Shown: positions 26,164 to 34,578, counted from the first letter of the stretch. The stretch: 64,000 bases of DNA from an uncultured Akkermansia sp. (GCA_944390825.1 CALXRG010000011.1:1-64000); one strand, 5' to 3'. Notes: a model not told the origin generated them from the sequence alone. Numbers and translations: made by a program.

Positions 26164-27087
26164 ATGAAGATTCTCATTACCGGCGGTGCCGGCTTCATTG
26201 GCTCCCATATCGCTGAGCATTATCAGGGTATCGCGGAGGAAATTCGCGTGCTGGACAATTTGCGTACCGGCTACAAGAAAAACCTCGACGGACTCAAGGT
26301 GACCTTCATCGAGGGGTCTATCACCGATCGTGAGCTGGTGGCAAAGGCTGTGGAAGGCGTTGATTACATTTTCCACATGGCTGCGCTGGTGTCTGTGCCG
26401 GAGTCGATGACGAAGATTCGTGAGTGCATTGACCTGAACGTGAATGGTCTCCTCGTCGTGCTGGAGGAAGCGAGCAAGGCCGGCTGCAAGAAGGTGGTGC
26501 TGGCTTCGTCCGCTGCTATATACGGTGACAACCCCATTGTGCCGAAGGTGGAGACGATGTATCCCGAGCCCAAGAGTCCCTACGGCATCACGAAACTCGA
26601 CGGCGAGTATTACATGGAGATGTTCCGCACGACCGGCCAGATCAATACCGGTTGCTGCCGTTTCTTTAATGTCTTCGGCCCCCGCCAGGATCCGAAGGGT
26701 GCGTATGCGGCTGCCGTGCCGATTTTCATGGAGAAGGCGATTAAGGGAGAGGACATCACGGTGTACGGTGACGGTGAGCAGACCCGTGACTTCATCTACG
26801 TGAAGGATATCGTGGGCGCACTGACCTACGTGGCTGAGCATCCGGAGGTGACGGGTGTGAATAACGTGGGTTACGGTGGTCAAATTACTATCAACAGGCT
26901 GGCAGAAATCATTATTGCTGCGGCTGGTTCCCACTCGAAGATTGTGCACTTGCCTGAGCGCCCCGGTGACGTGAAACATTCCCGCGCCTGTGCCGATAAG
27001 CTCATGGCTGCCGGTTGGAAGCCCAAGTTCACGCTCGAGGAGGGACTCAAGACTACGCTGGAGTACTTCAAGAGTGTGACCAAGTAA
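26164..27087 (+). CDS. NAD-dependent sugar-nucleotide epimerase (GalE/WbpP-like)
   Basis: A 307-residue extended short-chain dehydrogenase. The NAD-binding GGAGFIGSHIAEHYQ opens the protein, followed by the DNLRTGYKKNL loop. The catalytic Ser is in LASSAAIYG and the Tyr/Lys pair in SPYGITKLDGEYY. FFNVFGPRQDP and the terminal TLEEGLKTTLEYFKS are typical of UDP-GlcNAc/UDP-glucose 4-epimerases and UDP-glucuronate-modifying relatives. It should supply nucleotide sugars for LPS or capsule, but specificity between UDP-Glc, UDP-GlcNAc and dTDP sugars cannot be settled. It stands alone with its own promoter. Confidence 0.88.
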   Translation: MKILITGGAGFIGSHIAEHYQGIAEEIRVLDNLRTGYKKNLDGLKVTFIEGSITDRELVAKAVEGVDYIFHMAALVSVPESMTKIRECIDLNVNGLLVVLEEASKAGCKKVVLASSAAIYGDNPIVPKVETMYPEPKSPYGITKLDGEYYMEMFRTTGQINTGCCRFFNVFGPRQDPKGAYAAAVPIFMEKAIKGEDITVYGDGEQTRDFIYVKDIVGALTYVAEHPEVTGVNNVGYGGQITINRLAEIIIAAAGSHSKIVHLPERPGDVKHSRACADKLMAAGWKPKFTLEEGLKTTLEYFKSVTK

Positions 27088-27292
27088 GCGGATTGCCGTT
27101 TGTTGCACGGGTGAACTGGTCAGATTCTTTCCGGTGGCTCGTGGTACCCGGATTTCCCGGCGGTGCGGACGATGGCCCGCGCCGCCTTTTTCCTTCCGGC
27201 TGGTTTGTCTGCCTATGGGCTATTTTGCTTCGTGTTGTATGGTTTTCCGCCACCTGTCATTTACCTCAATCCCATGATTTCTTTCCCGTCCC

Positions 27293-28063
27293 ATGCGAAC
27301 CGGCGATGATGAGAGCTGCCAGGGGGAGTTCCCGGGCCCGCGACTGACATCCACGGCGTTGGCGCGATTGGCTCAGGAAAGGCTTGCTGCGCTTCGGGAG
27401 GAGGGGTATGAACCTCACCCTGTCCGCGGCAATCCGAGACAGAAAAACCTGGCACGGCAATTCTGGGGCAAAGCCTGGATGCGCCATTTGGCTCTTTGTG
27501 AATCCGGTGGTCTTTGCCTGGCTCCCGGGCGCACGCTGTTGCGCCATGGCTGCGTGCTCGATTTGCGAATACGGCGGGGCTGTATGGAAGCACTGGTGAG
27601 TGCTCAGGAACTCTACGAGGTAAGCCTGAAGGTGAGGCCGCTGGAGGATGAGCCTTTGGAGGCGTTGCGAGCTGCCTGCCAGGGGCGCGTCGCATCACAC
27701 ATTGCGCTGCTGGAGGGGCGGGTTGATGAACATCTCCTGGCTATCCTGTGCGACCCTGAGCAGGGACTGCTGCCTGCGCCATCGGACTGGCAGATGCGCT
27801 GCAGCTGTCCCGATTGGGCCGAACCGTGTCCGCATGCTGCCGCTGCTATATACGCGGCCGGCATGCTGATTGATTCTGACCCTTCGCTGCTGTTTACCCT
27901 GCGCTCGCTTGAGCCTCAGCAGTTGATGCAGCCGGTAACCTGCGGGGAGATGACCCGGATCAGGGATGCCGGGAAGCTTGCTTCTCTTTTTGGCATCGAG
28001 TTGGATGTGGATGGTGGCGGATGGGGTATGGACGAAGTCCCGCCGGTACACGGAGAGGACTGA
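27293..28063 (+). CDS. SWIM zinc-finger protein
   Basis: A 256-residue protein with a SWIM motif CSCPDWAEPCPHAAAAIYA (about 165-183; CxC...CxH ligands). The N-terminal part carries NLARQFWGKAWMRHL, a block commonly seen in SWIM proteins encoded beside SNF2-type helicases. No helicase gene is nearby. SWIM domains mediate DNA or protein binding. The start at 27293 is chosen because the conserved block begins about 50 residues in. I cannot assign a process. There is no clear promoter in the 200 bp after the epimerase gene. Confidence 0.8.
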   Translation: MRTGDDESCQGEFPGPRLTSTALARLAQERLAALREEGYEPHPVRGNPRQKNLARQFWGKAWMRHLALCESGGLCLAPGRTLLRHGCVLDLRIRRGCMEALVSAQELYEVSLKVRPLEDEPLEALRAACQGRVASHIALLEGRVDEHLLAILCDPEQGLLPAPSDWQMRCSCPDWAEPCPHAAAAIYAAGMLIDSDPSLLFTLRSLEPQQLMQPVTCGEMTRIRDAGKLASLFGIELDVDGGGWGMDEVPPVHGED

Positions 28064-28156
28064 GGCTGCGGAGGGAGAACGGCCACCGCCGGGGTCCTGC
28101 GGCCGGCGGATTTTGCGGCTTTCCTCCTGTTTGAAAAGAGGAGGAACAGGGAGGTG

Positions 28157-28196
28157 GGGCTGATCGTTTCCCTCGCCGGGGAAACACGATCAGCCC
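28157..28196. terminator. Long hairpin between convergent genes
   Basis: A 10-bp perfect arm (28157-28166 with 28187-28196) continues inward with a further six pairs. It lies between the convergent SWIM and yeiH genes and could end both transcripts, although no strong U-tract follows on either side. Confidence 0.5.
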
Positions 28197-28203
28197 GAAG
28201 TAT

Positions 28204-28233
28204 GATCAGCCGATGAGAGATCAGCCGATGAGA
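28204..28233. repeat. 15-bp tandem duplication across the yeiH stop codon
   Basis: GATCAGCCGATGAGA is present twice without a gap. The second copy contains the yeiH stop (minus strand, 28221-28223); the first copy repeats the last codons and stop downstream of the gene. Confidence 0.9.
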
Positions 28234-29444
28234 GCGGTCGCTCCTTTCACCAGCCAGTAGCCGCCGAAAAGCAGCCACACGAAAAGCAGCAGAGCCAGCA
28301 GGAAAGGCTTCGGCCCGGCCTTCATGAACTTGTCAAAACTGGTTTCCACCCCCAGGGCGGTCATGGCCATCGTCAGCATAAAGGTGTCGATCGCTTCAAT
28401 TGCTGAGAGCCAGGCTGCCGGCAGCAGGTTGAATGAATTGAGGCCGATCACCGCCAAAAACAGGAACGCAAAAAGGGGAACCGAGATTTTGCCCGGCTTG
28501 CCGTCTGTGCTTTCCTTGCGGCTGAGGATAATGCTGAGGACGATCAGGACCGGTGCCAGCAGGATGACCCTCACCATCTTGACGATGACCGCCGGACGCT
28601 GGATATCCGGTGTCGTAGGTTCCCCGAAGTCCGGCAGTGTGCAGAGGTTGCCGCGCAGTTCGTCGCAGGCGGCATTCATCGCGGCGTGGGGTGCCTGCAT
28701 GGTTTGTTTCATTTCGGGGTGCAGGGAGAGGTGTTTTTCGACGACCGCATTGAGCTGCTGGCGGGCAGCTGTCATTTCGACGCAGGCGGATTGGACAGAT
28801 TCGGGTGTGCCGTTCATGGCTTCGCCGGCCCCTACGACGTGCGCTACTTCATGCAGGGTGGCACCGGTATAGATGCCAACTTCGCGTGCATCCATGTCCA
28901 GTGTGTCGCTGCGGTACATGGCCGGATAAAGGAACATCGCCACCGTGCCGAACAGCACCACGGTTGATACGGCTATCGCACTTTTGTAGGGTTCGCCTTT
29001 CACGACAGACTCAGCACCGAGTACCGCCGCTGCACCGCAGATTGAACTGCCCACGGAAGTCAGCAGTGCTGTCTGGCTGTCCATTTTGAGCATTTTGCCT
29101 ACGCCGCAGCCGATGAGCAGCGTCAGCACCACGATGGCTACATCGACCGCGACTGCCGCCCAACCGACGTCCATGACGTCACCCAGGGTGATACGGAAGC
29201 CATAGAGTACAATGCCGGCACGCAGTACTTGCTTGGAACAGAAATTGATGCCCGGATTCCAGGATCTGGGAACCTGCCGGCGCAAGCTGTTGGCGAAGAT
29301 CATGCCGATGATGATACCGACGATGAGGGGGCTGAAACGCAACTGCTTGATCCATGCAAACTCTGCCAGATAGCAGGCAGTGCAGGCGAAAAGGACGATC
29401 AGCAGAATGCCCGACAGGAAAGATGACTTCGGTGCCTTGGACAT
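28221..29444 (-). CDS. YeiH/UPF0324-family putative exporter
   Basis: A 407-residue inner-membrane protein with about ten transmembrane helices. Family blocks include LRAGIVLYGFRITLGDV, GCGVGKMLKMD, SSICGAAAVLG and GTVAMFLYPAMY. YeiH proteins are annotated as putative sulfate or sulfur-compound exporters, a role that is not well established. Normal members have about 340 residues. Here about 70 hydrophilic residues are inserted after EVAHVVGAGEAM (around residues 225-290), with several Cys and His residues. It has its own leaderless promoter. Confidence 0.88.
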   Translation of the reverse strand: MSKAPKSSFLSGILLIVLFACTACYLAEFAWIKQLRFSPLIVGIIIGMIFANSLRRQVPRSWNPGINFCSKQVLRAGIVLYGFRITLGDVMDVGWAAVAVDVAIVVLTLLIGCGVGKMLKMDSQTALLTSVGSSICGAAAVLGAESVVKGEPYKSAIAVSTVVLFGTVAMFLYPAMYRSDTLDMDAREVGIYTGATLHEVAHVVGAGEAMNGTPESVQSACVEMTAARQQLNAVVEKHLSLHPEMKQTMQAPHAAMNAACDELRGNLCTLPDFGEPTTPDIQRPAVIVKMVRVILLAPVLIVLSIILSRKESTDGKPGKISVPLFAFLFLAVIGLNSFNLLPAAWLSAIEAIDTFMLTMAMTALGVETSFDKFMKAGPKPFLLALLLFVWLLFGGYWLVKGATALIG

Positions 29445-29450
29445 GCGCAG

Positions 29451-29479
29451 AGTATGTAGAAGGTTACTTATTTTGGCAA
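29451..29479 (-). promoter_or_regulatory. Promoter of yeiH (leaderless)
   Basis: Minus strand TTGCCA (29474-29479), a 17-nt spacer and CATACT (29451-29456). The ATG at 29444 follows after 6 nt. Confidence 0.7.
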
Positions 29480-29618
29480 TGATAATCCGCGGAAAGGTCT
29501 GTTTGGGGGCGCTTCTGCACTTGTAGGAGTGGCGGAGTTATGCCGGGGCTGGGACGTGATCCCCGGGAAGAGGGTTCCCGGGAAGAGGAAGGGCGTTTCC
29601 CCTGGCTCCGGCAGGGGG

Positions 29619-30851
29619 TCAGCCCCTGTACTTAGCGCGACTGTGCAGCCAGATGGCGTATCCCCCGCACAGGACGTTGGGGAGCCAGAGAACAATGTAA
29701 GGCGTGATGCCTCCCGATTTGCGGGAGAGTTCGCAGAACACCAGCGCCATGAAGTAGACAGCGGCTACAAGAATGCCCAGGAAGAATCCCGTGGAGGTGT
29801 CGCGCCGCCTGGCTGTGATGGCAAGGGGTACACCGATGAGGGAGAATACGATGCATGCACAGGCAAAGGAGGCCCGCTGGGTCCCTTCTGTGCGGAAGGC
29901 CCGCATGTTTTTTTCATCCATGCCGGACTTGTAATAGGCTGCTTCGGACGATGCTTCCGACCAAAGCTGGCGGGCACAGGGGAAGGGTTTGTTGGCTTCG
30001 GCAACTCTTGCCAGTTGTTTGGCGAAGTCCGGATTTGTTGCATTGACAATGGTCATGAAATCGAGCGCCTGCGCGATCTCCTCGTTTGTAAACCGGTTTG
30101 GTTTGAGTTTGCGGCGTGTGTTGAGGGGAATGTGGATGCGCAGGGGCATGGACTCGACCATGACAATCTCGGTTACTCCGTTTTTCGTGCGCTCGATGAC
30201 GGTGTTGAAGAGTTGCAGTTCAAGAATGCGGGTGGTTGTGTCGAAGTTGCCCAAGCGCGCGGTTTGGGAGTGCATCGCGTCAAACTGCCCGTCAATTTGA
30301 GGCATGCCGCTGTCATCCAAGGGGTAGACGTGCAGCCCCTGGATGTCATCGCCGGCGCGGTTTTCGATGTAGAGCTGTGTTTTGTCCAGCTGCGTGGCGT
30401 TTTGGGAGGCGTTGAGCAGGTTGCGCGGGTTATCCGTGGCGGCCCGCATGACCAGTTCGCTCATGGCTCGTTTGCCTTTGGGGGCGATTTCGATGTTGAT
30501 GTAGTAGCAGACAAAAGAAAGAGCTGCGGCCATGCCGATGGCTGGCATGCTCAGGCGCCAGAGGCTCAGCCCCGCCATGCGCATGGAGGTCAGCTCGTTG
30601 TCAGCTGCAAGGCGGCCGTAGACCAGCAGAACTGCGGTCAGGAAGCCCCACGGGACGGAGAAGGTGAGGGAGAAGGGAATGACCTGGAGGATGAAATCGA
30701 TGACGATGCTCGGGGGGGCTCCGCTTTCCACGAGCAGGGAGTGCAGCTCTTTGAACAGTTGCCCGAGCAGCATGAGCAGCGTGAGCGATAGCACACCGAG
30801 CGCTGTCACAAAAATCAACTGCACAAGGATGTATCGGTCAAGCGTTTTCAT
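29619..30851 (-). CDS. LptF/LptG-family permease
   Basis: A 410-residue inner-membrane permease of the lipopolysaccharide transport machine LptB2FG. Three N-terminal helices include the conserved block SVPWGFLTAVLLVYGRLAADNELTSMRMAG split over helices 2-3, a periplasmic beta-jellyroll region spans about 125-310, and three C-terminal helices follow (ASFACACIVFSLIGVPLAI, FFLGILVAAVYFMALVF, IVLWLPNVLCGGYAI). Whether it is the F or G subunit cannot be decided. It starts 37 bp after hisH, so it ends the hisB-hisH transcription unit. A partner permease is not in the window. Confidence 0.9.
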   Translation of the reverse strand: MKTLDRYILVQLIFVTALGVLSLTLLMLLGQLFKELHSLLVESGAPPSIVIDFILQVIPFSLTFSVPWGFLTAVLLVYGRLAADNELTSMRMAGLSLWRLSMPAIGMAAALSFVCYYINIEIAPKGKRAMSELVMRAATDNPRNLLNASQNATQLDKTQLYIENRAGDDIQGLHVYPLDDSGMPQIDGQFDAMHSQTARLGNFDTTTRILELQLFNTVIERTKNGVTEIVMVESMPLRIHIPLNTRRKLKPNRFTNEEIAQALDFMTIVNATNPDFAKQLARVAEANKPFPCARQLWSEASSEAAYYKSGMDEKNMRAFRTEGTQRASFACACIVFSLIGVPLAITARRRDTSTGFFLGILVAAVYFMALVFCELSRKSGGITPYIVLWLPNVLCGGYAIWLHSRAKYRG

Positions 30852-30888
30852 GGGGTGCGGATGCGGGGGCTGATTTGATCGGGAAAAC

Positions 30889-31500
30889 TCACAGACTCAT
30901 GAAATTGTGCAGGAGCTGGAGGCCCAGTTTTTGGCTTTTTTCCGGGTGGAATTGGGTGGCTACGAGATTCCCGCGGCGAATGGCTGCGGCGAAGGAAATC
31001 CCGTAGGTGCAGGTGGCCGCGATGAGACTGTCATCCTCCGGTTGCGGGAAGAACGAATGCACGAAGTAGAAGTGTCGGTTGCTCCCCATGCCGTTCCAGA
31101 TGGGGTCGTCCGGGTTGCGGAAATGTACGTCGTTCCATCCCATATGGGGTACTTTGAGCCCTGATGAGGGGAAGCGGAGTACCCGGCCCCGGAAAATTCC
31201 CAGGCCACGGGCACCGGGACTTTCTTCACTGCCTTCAAACAGAATCTGATAACCGATGCAGATGCCCAGGAAGGGCCGGTCCCGGGCAATCCAGTCACTG
31301 ATGGCTGCGGCGAGCCCCTGATCCACCAATGCACGGGAACAATCGCCAAAAGCGCCTACTCCAGGCAGAACCAGGTGAGAGATGCCCTCCAGATCCCCGG
31401 CACACCGGACCAGATGCCCCTCTGTTCCGGTGGCGAGAAAGGAGTTGCGCACGCTGGAGAGGTTGCCAGCGCCGTAGTCGATGATGCCGAGTTTGCTCAT
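30889..31500 (-). CDS. hisH: Imidazole glycerol phosphate synthase subunit HisH
   Basis: A 203-residue class-I glutamine amidotransferase that supplies ammonia to HisF in histidine synthesis. The N-terminal DYGAGNLSSVRN, the oxyanion PGVGAFG, the nucleophile Cys in LGICIGYQILFEGSEE (canonical GxCxGxQ) and the His/Glu pair in QFHPEKSQ are all present. It lies 25 bp after hisB. HisF and HisA are not in the window. There is no Shine-Dalgarno sequence before the ATG. Confidence 0.97.
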   Translation of the reverse strand: MSKLGIIDYGAGNLSSVRNSFLATGTEGHLVRCAGDLEGISHLVLPGVGAFGDCSRALVDQGLAAAISDWIARDRPFLGICIGYQILFEGSEESPGARGLGIFRGRVLRFPSSGLKVPHMGWNDVHFRNPDDPIWNGMGSNRHFYFVHSFFPQPEDDSLIAATCTYGISFAAAIRRGNLVATQFHPEKSQKLGLQLLHNFMSL

Positions 31501-31525
31501 GGTCGCGTGGAAGGAAGGTTGTGAA

Positions 31526-32122
31526 TCAGAGAGCTCCCTTGGTGGAGGGAATCAATGCCGCGGCACGGGGGTCAATCTCGACGGCTTGGCGCAGGGCGTG
31601 GGCCAGGGCTTTGTAGACAGCCTCGGCGATGTGGTGCCCGTCCAGCCCGTAGAAGATCTCAATATGCAGGTTGCAGCGCAGGTTGTTGGTGAGTGCCCGG
31701 CAAAACTCCACGGTGAGGGAAAGGGGCATGTTGGGTGCATCGGCCGCATTTTGCGGTGCCCGGAACTCGAGGTACGGACGGTTCGACAGGTCAATGACGC
31801 AGCGGCACAGGGTTTCATCCATTGGTACGTAGGCGCAGCCGTAGCGGCGAATGCCCCGTTTGTCTCCCAGAGCACGGGCGATTGCTTCCCCCAGCACGAT
31901 ACCGGTATCCTCGACAGTATGGTGAGCATCGACTTCCAGATCGCCCTTGGCTGTCAGCGCCAAATCAATGAGGCTGTGACGGGCAAAAAGGTTAAGCATA
32001 TGGTCAAAAAAAGGATGTCCCGTGGCGATGGCGGCGCAGCCGGTGCCGTCAAGGTTAAGCTCCAGGGTGATGTCGGTTTCGCCTGTGGTCCGTTTGCTTT
32101 GGGTTTTGCGTGATTTTTCCAT
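31526..32122 (-). CDS. hisB: Imidazoleglycerol-phosphate dehydratase HisB
   Basis: A 198-residue monofunctional dehydratase acting in histidine synthesis. It has both His-rich manganese motifs, DAHHTVEDTGI and DGHHIAEAVYKALAHAL, and the conserved HPFFDHMLNLFARHS. The C-terminal segment IPSTKGAL is the usual ending. The start is set at 32122, not 32146, because the promoter's TACAAT box lies between them. It heads a unit with hisH and the LptF/G gene. A phosphatase domain, as in enterobacterial HisB, is absent. Confidence 0.97.
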   Translation of the reverse strand: MEKSRKTQSKRTTGETDITLELNLDGTGCAAIATGHPFFDHMLNLFARHSLIDLALTAKGDLEVDAHHTVEDTGIVLGEAIARALGDKRGIRRYGCAYVPMDETLCRCVIDLSNRPYLEFRAPQNAADAPNMPLSLTVEFCRALTNNLRCNLHIEIFYGLDGHHIAEAVYKALAHALRQAVEIDPRAAALIPSTKGAL

Positions 32123-32136
32123 CTTTCTGCGTGGTG

Positions 32137-32164
32137 ATTGTAGCATAAAGAATCAATCATGCAA
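32137..32164 (-). promoter_or_regulatory. Promoter of hisB-hisH-lptF/G
   Basis: Minus strand TTGCAT (32159-32164), a 16-nt spacer and TACAAT (32137-32142) preceded by TGC. The ATG at 32122 is 14 nt downstream. Confidence 0.7.
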
Positions 32165-32302
32165 AGCGGAAAAGCGGACTGTATGAAAGCACCCTGAAGA
32201 TAATCTGCCCACCCATGGAATGGAATTGCTCCGGGCAGACTTTCCCTTGCTTTTCTGCTGTTTTAAGGTAAGGTGATGGCGTCAACCGCAAGGGGAAACG
32301 CA

Positions 32303-32551
32303 ATGAATAAGAGCAATGAAACAGCGAATTGGTTGGTGGCCGTATTCACGGGCTGGGGAATCCGTGAATCATGGGCGAAAATTGCAGCCGGAGCTATTGT
32401 GGGGGCTCTGATTGCAGCAGGCATTCTGAGTACGACTGCCTGTACGCCGGCCACGAGTGATCAGGCACAGCGGTGGTATGAGGTCCACCGTGTGTACCAT
32501 TCGCTTACGGGAACACCCTGCGTGGTGACCCTCCCCGATGAGGGGAAGTAA
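32303..32551 (+). CDS. Small single-pass membrane protein
   Basis: An 82-residue protein with one central transmembrane helix (IAAGAIVGALIAAGILSTTA, about 30-49) and a short C-terminal domain with two Cys residues (TACTP near the helix and GTPCVV). It is one of the few genes here with a recognisable ribosome site: AAGGGG, 8 nt before the ATG at 32303. It is followed by a strong terminator, so it is a self-contained transcription unit. A lipobox-like STTAC occurs after the helix, but the 40 residues before it make a classical lipoprotein unlikely. Function unknown. Confidence 0.75.
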   Translation: MNKSNETANWLVAVFTGWGIRESWAKIAAGAIVGALIAAGILSTTACTPATSDQAQRWYEVHRVYHSLTGTPCVVTLPDEGK

Positions 32552-32571
32552 TCCCCCTGTTGCATGGGGGT

Positions 32572-32604
32572 GGGCGCATGCCGGTCTGTGAGCGGCATGC
32601 GCCC
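32572..32604 (+). terminator. Strong Rho-independent terminator
   Basis: A perfect 12-bp stem (32572-32583 with 32593-32604) with a 9-nt loop, followed by ATTTGCTTTT. It ends the small membrane protein gene. Confidence 0.9.
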
Positions 32605-32695
32605 ATTTGCTTTTCCGGGGGAGGGAGCTGTTGTTTTATCCCGGGGGGCCTGCGCGTGATGGCGCCGCTTGATCGACTCTCCCCGCTTCCCGCTT

Positions 32696-32737
32696 TTTTG
32701 TTGCCATTTGTCACTCTTTTGTTGCCATTTGTCACTC
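32696..32737. repeat. Exact 21-bp tandem duplication
   Basis: Two identical 21-bp units (32696-32716 and 32717-32737), each starting TTTTGTTGCC and ending GTCACTC, lie in the spacer upstream of the secreted His/Cys protein. Confidence 0.95.
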
Positions 32738-32743
32738 CGGGCG

Positions 32744-32790
32744 AGCTGTCCTATAGAGCTGCCCTATAAAGCTGTCCTATTGGGCTGTCC
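32744..32790. repeat. 13-bp tandem repeat, 3.6 copies
   Basis: Units AGCTGTCCTATAG, AGCTGCCCTATAA, AGCTGTCCTATTG and a partial GGCTGTCC run head to tail. The copies differ by one or two bases. They lie about 90 bp upstream of the promoter at 32882. Confidence 0.9.
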
Positions 32791-32881
32791 GTGGTGTTGT
32801 TTTCCCAAGTAGTTTTTAAGTTGTTTTCGCAGCAAGCGAGGGAAGGAGAGGTTGGGTCGATGGCGACCGGAAACGCAAATC

Positions 32882-32910
32882 TTGACAAGGCCGCTTCATT
32901 GGGGTAATAT
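32882..32910 (+). promoter_or_regulatory. Near-consensus promoter of the secreted His/Cys protein
   Basis: TTGACA (32882-32887), exactly 17 nt, then TAATAT (32905-32910). The ATG at 32921 is 10 nt downstream, so the leader is about 3-4 nt. Confidence 0.85.
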
Positions 32911-32920
32911 CCGCCCCCGT

Positions 32921-33607
32921 ATGAAAATCAGGCAGTGCGCGATACTGGTAGGTCTCTTTCTGGCGAGTGTTCCGGCTCAGGCTGTGGATGTCGTGCTTTC
33001 GGGCGGTTCGGCGCTGACCTCCTGGGAGCACTTGCGCGGAGCCTCGCAGCATGATAAGTGGTGGGCCAATTTTATTCGCGCGGCCACTATTCGCATCGAC
33101 CAGCTCAAGTCGGCCAATCCCCGGGCGCGGATTGTGTGGGTCGTGTTTCGCCCGTCCTACGTTACCCGGGGACGGGAGGATGGCAAGGATTACATCAGCC
33201 TGATTCGTGAAGATGCCGAAAAACGTGGAGTTAAGCTGATATGGGTTGATACGGCGCAGCAGGCAGCTGATGCAATCAACAACGCTCCCCGCGGAAAGGA
33301 TAAAATCTCATCGTTTACCTATTTCGGCCACTCAAACAGATTTGCTTTCATGCTGGATTACAGTAACAACATCATGGCCGCTTCCAAACAGTGGATCCAT
33401 GAGAAGGATATTGCCAGGATGCTGCGGCGCGAAGCGTTCCGCCCCGATGCGGACTGCCGGAGTTACGGATGCTACACGGGACTGAGCATGAGTGCCAAAT
33501 GGAAGGAAAGCCTTGGGATGCCGCTGATGGGGAATACTGATTCCACGCGCTACTACCCTGTGAGCGCCGGCGGGCTGCCCGAGGGCGCAGGACGCTGGGT
33601 CCGTTGA
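32921..33607 (+). CDS. Secreted protein with caspase-like His/Cys arrangement
   Basis: A 228-residue exported protein with a signal peptide (about 1-21, ending PAQA-V). No named family is recognised. The core looks like an alpha/beta hydrolase-type fold: strands ARIVWVVFRP (about 70-78), VKLIWVD, and SSFTYFGHS with His at about 137, then DCRSYGCYTG with Cys at about 184. A His after one strand and a Cys after the next, roughly 47 residues apart, is the geometry of clan CD cysteine peptidases (caspase, CHAT and gingipain relatives). This is an inference from spacing and hydrophobic context. It is monocistronic with a near-consensus promoter. Confidence 0.65.
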   Translation: MKIRQCAILVGLFLASVPAQAVDVVLSGGSALTSWEHLRGASQHDKWWANFIRAATIRIDQLKSANPRARIVWVVFRPSYVTRGREDGKDYISLIREDAEKRGVKLIWVDTAQQAADAINNAPRGKDKISSFTYFGHSNRFAFMLDYSNNIMAASKQWIHEKDIARMLRREAFRPDADCRSYGCYTGLSMSAKWKESLGMPLMGNTDSTRYYPVSAGGLPEGAGRWVR

Positions 33608-33792
33608 GCTTCGTTCTGCTGATTCTCTTTGCTTCCGGGGCAGTGAGCTTGGTGCAGGGGGGAGCCGATGGCTCCGTTGCCGCTCTGTTGTCAGAGCTTT
33701 GGGGAACCCTGATGCGTGCAGGGCGACTCGGGTGTGGACCTGTGCGGTTTGGGTGTGGATCCGGGCTCAGGCCGATGTGTGGCCGGCACCTC

Positions 33793-34233
33793 TCAGATTG
33801 ACGCACAGGGGCGGGATTCTTTCCCCTGGTCGATGAGGTCTGCAAGCGTGACGTTGATCAGGTAGTCACGCACAACGTCGTTTAGACCTTTCCAGATGGG
33901 CAGGGTAGCGCAGGAGTGTTGCAGAGGGCAGGTGTTTTCATCCTTGCTGAGACACTGGACGGGGGCGATGGAGCCTTCTGCCGCAGTGATGATTTCGTAC
34001 ACAGTGTAGTCCTGGGGTGCCCGGGCAAGACGATATCCCCCCATTTTTCCCCGTGTGCTAACCAGTAAGCCTTCCTTGAGCAGGATGGACATGATGCCCT
34101 CCATGTACTTTTTGGTGATTTGCTGACGCTCCGATATGCCCCGCAGGGAGACGGATGCCTGGTCTGTTTGCTGGGTGGCCAGGTCAAGCATGATGCGGAG
34201 CGAGTACCGGCCTTTGGTCGAGATTCTCATCAT
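33793..34233 (-). CDS. Rrf2-family transcriptional regulator
   Basis: A 146-residue winged-helix regulator starting RISTKGRYSLRIMLDLA. The recognition helix region is ISERQQITKKYMEGIMSIL, the wing contains GKMGGYRLAR, and three Cys in CLSKDENTCPLQHSC (about 97-111) could hold an Fe-S cluster as in IscR and NsrR. Spacing is C-x7-C-x5-C. Related proteins sense Fe-S status, nitric oxide or cysteine supply. The start at 34233 (an adjacent ATG exists at 34230) matches the family. No isc, suf or cys genes adjoin it, so the regulon is unknown; autoregulation is possible from the overlapping promoter. Confidence 0.9.
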   Translation of the reverse strand: MMRISTKGRYSLRIMLDLATQQTDQASVSLRGISERQQITKKYMEGIMSILLKEGLLVSTRGKMGGYRLARAPQDYTVYEIITAAEGSIAPVQCLSKDENTCPLQHSCATLPIWKGLNDVVRDYLINVTLADLIDQGKESRPCASI

Positions 34234-34243
34234 AGGAGGTTTC

Positions 34244-34272
34244 AACTTACACTATTCTGGTAGGGTAGTCAA
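34244..34272 (-). promoter_or_regulatory. Promoter of the Rrf2 gene
   Basis: Minus strand TTGACT (34267-34272), a 17-nt spacer and TAAGTT (34244-34249). The ATG at 34233 follows after 10 nt. The TTGACTA part resembles half of an IscR-type site, which is suggestive only. Confidence 0.5.
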
Positions 34273-34396
34273 GCTCATATCATGCGATTTTGTTACTGCT
34301 GCACTTGATGCAGTATCATGGCTGGTTCTATCAGGGACAATGAGTTACACGTCAGTTAGCGGGCCGTGTCAGGTGTGGAGGAATCCGTGTCGGGTG

Positions 34397-34434
34397 TGAG
34401 AGAGCCGTGCGGTGGTGAGAGAGCCGTGCGGTGG
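34397..34434. repeat. Exact 19-bp tandem duplication
   Basis: TGAGAGAGCCGTGCGGTGG occurs twice in direct succession upstream of the Xer recombinase gene. It lies outside the predicted gene. Confidence 0.9.
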
Positions 34435-34549
34435 TGGGCGCGGTGTTGGAGGGAATCAGTATTGATGACGGAGTTGCGCTGGAGGGATGGCGCAGCGGAG
34501 CCTGGGTTGCACGCAGCGCGGGAGGCAGGCGTGATGTCACGCGGGATGC

Positions 34550-34578
34550 TTGCCAAGCGGGAAGCTTTGTGCTATGAA
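34550..34578 (+). promoter_or_regulatory. Promoter of the Xer recombinase gene
   Basis: TTGCCA (34550-34555), a 17-nt spacer and TATGAA (34573-34578). The chosen ATG at 34591 lies 12 nt downstream. Confidence 0.55.

Noticed and set aside
26128..27108. Leftward open frame of 326 codons opposite the epimerase
   Set aside because: Antisense of a well-supported epimerase; His/Arg-rich with no domain.
29529..30791. Long rightward open frame (420 codons) opposite the LptF/G gene
   Set aside because: It is antisense to a gene with clear LptF/G signatures; its composition (Gly, Asp, His-rich) is that of a reverse-strand shadow in GC-rich DNA.
32696..32790. Possible CRISPR array
   Set aside because: Units of 21 and 13 bp are directly adjacent without unique spacers and there are no cas genes; they are tandem duplications.
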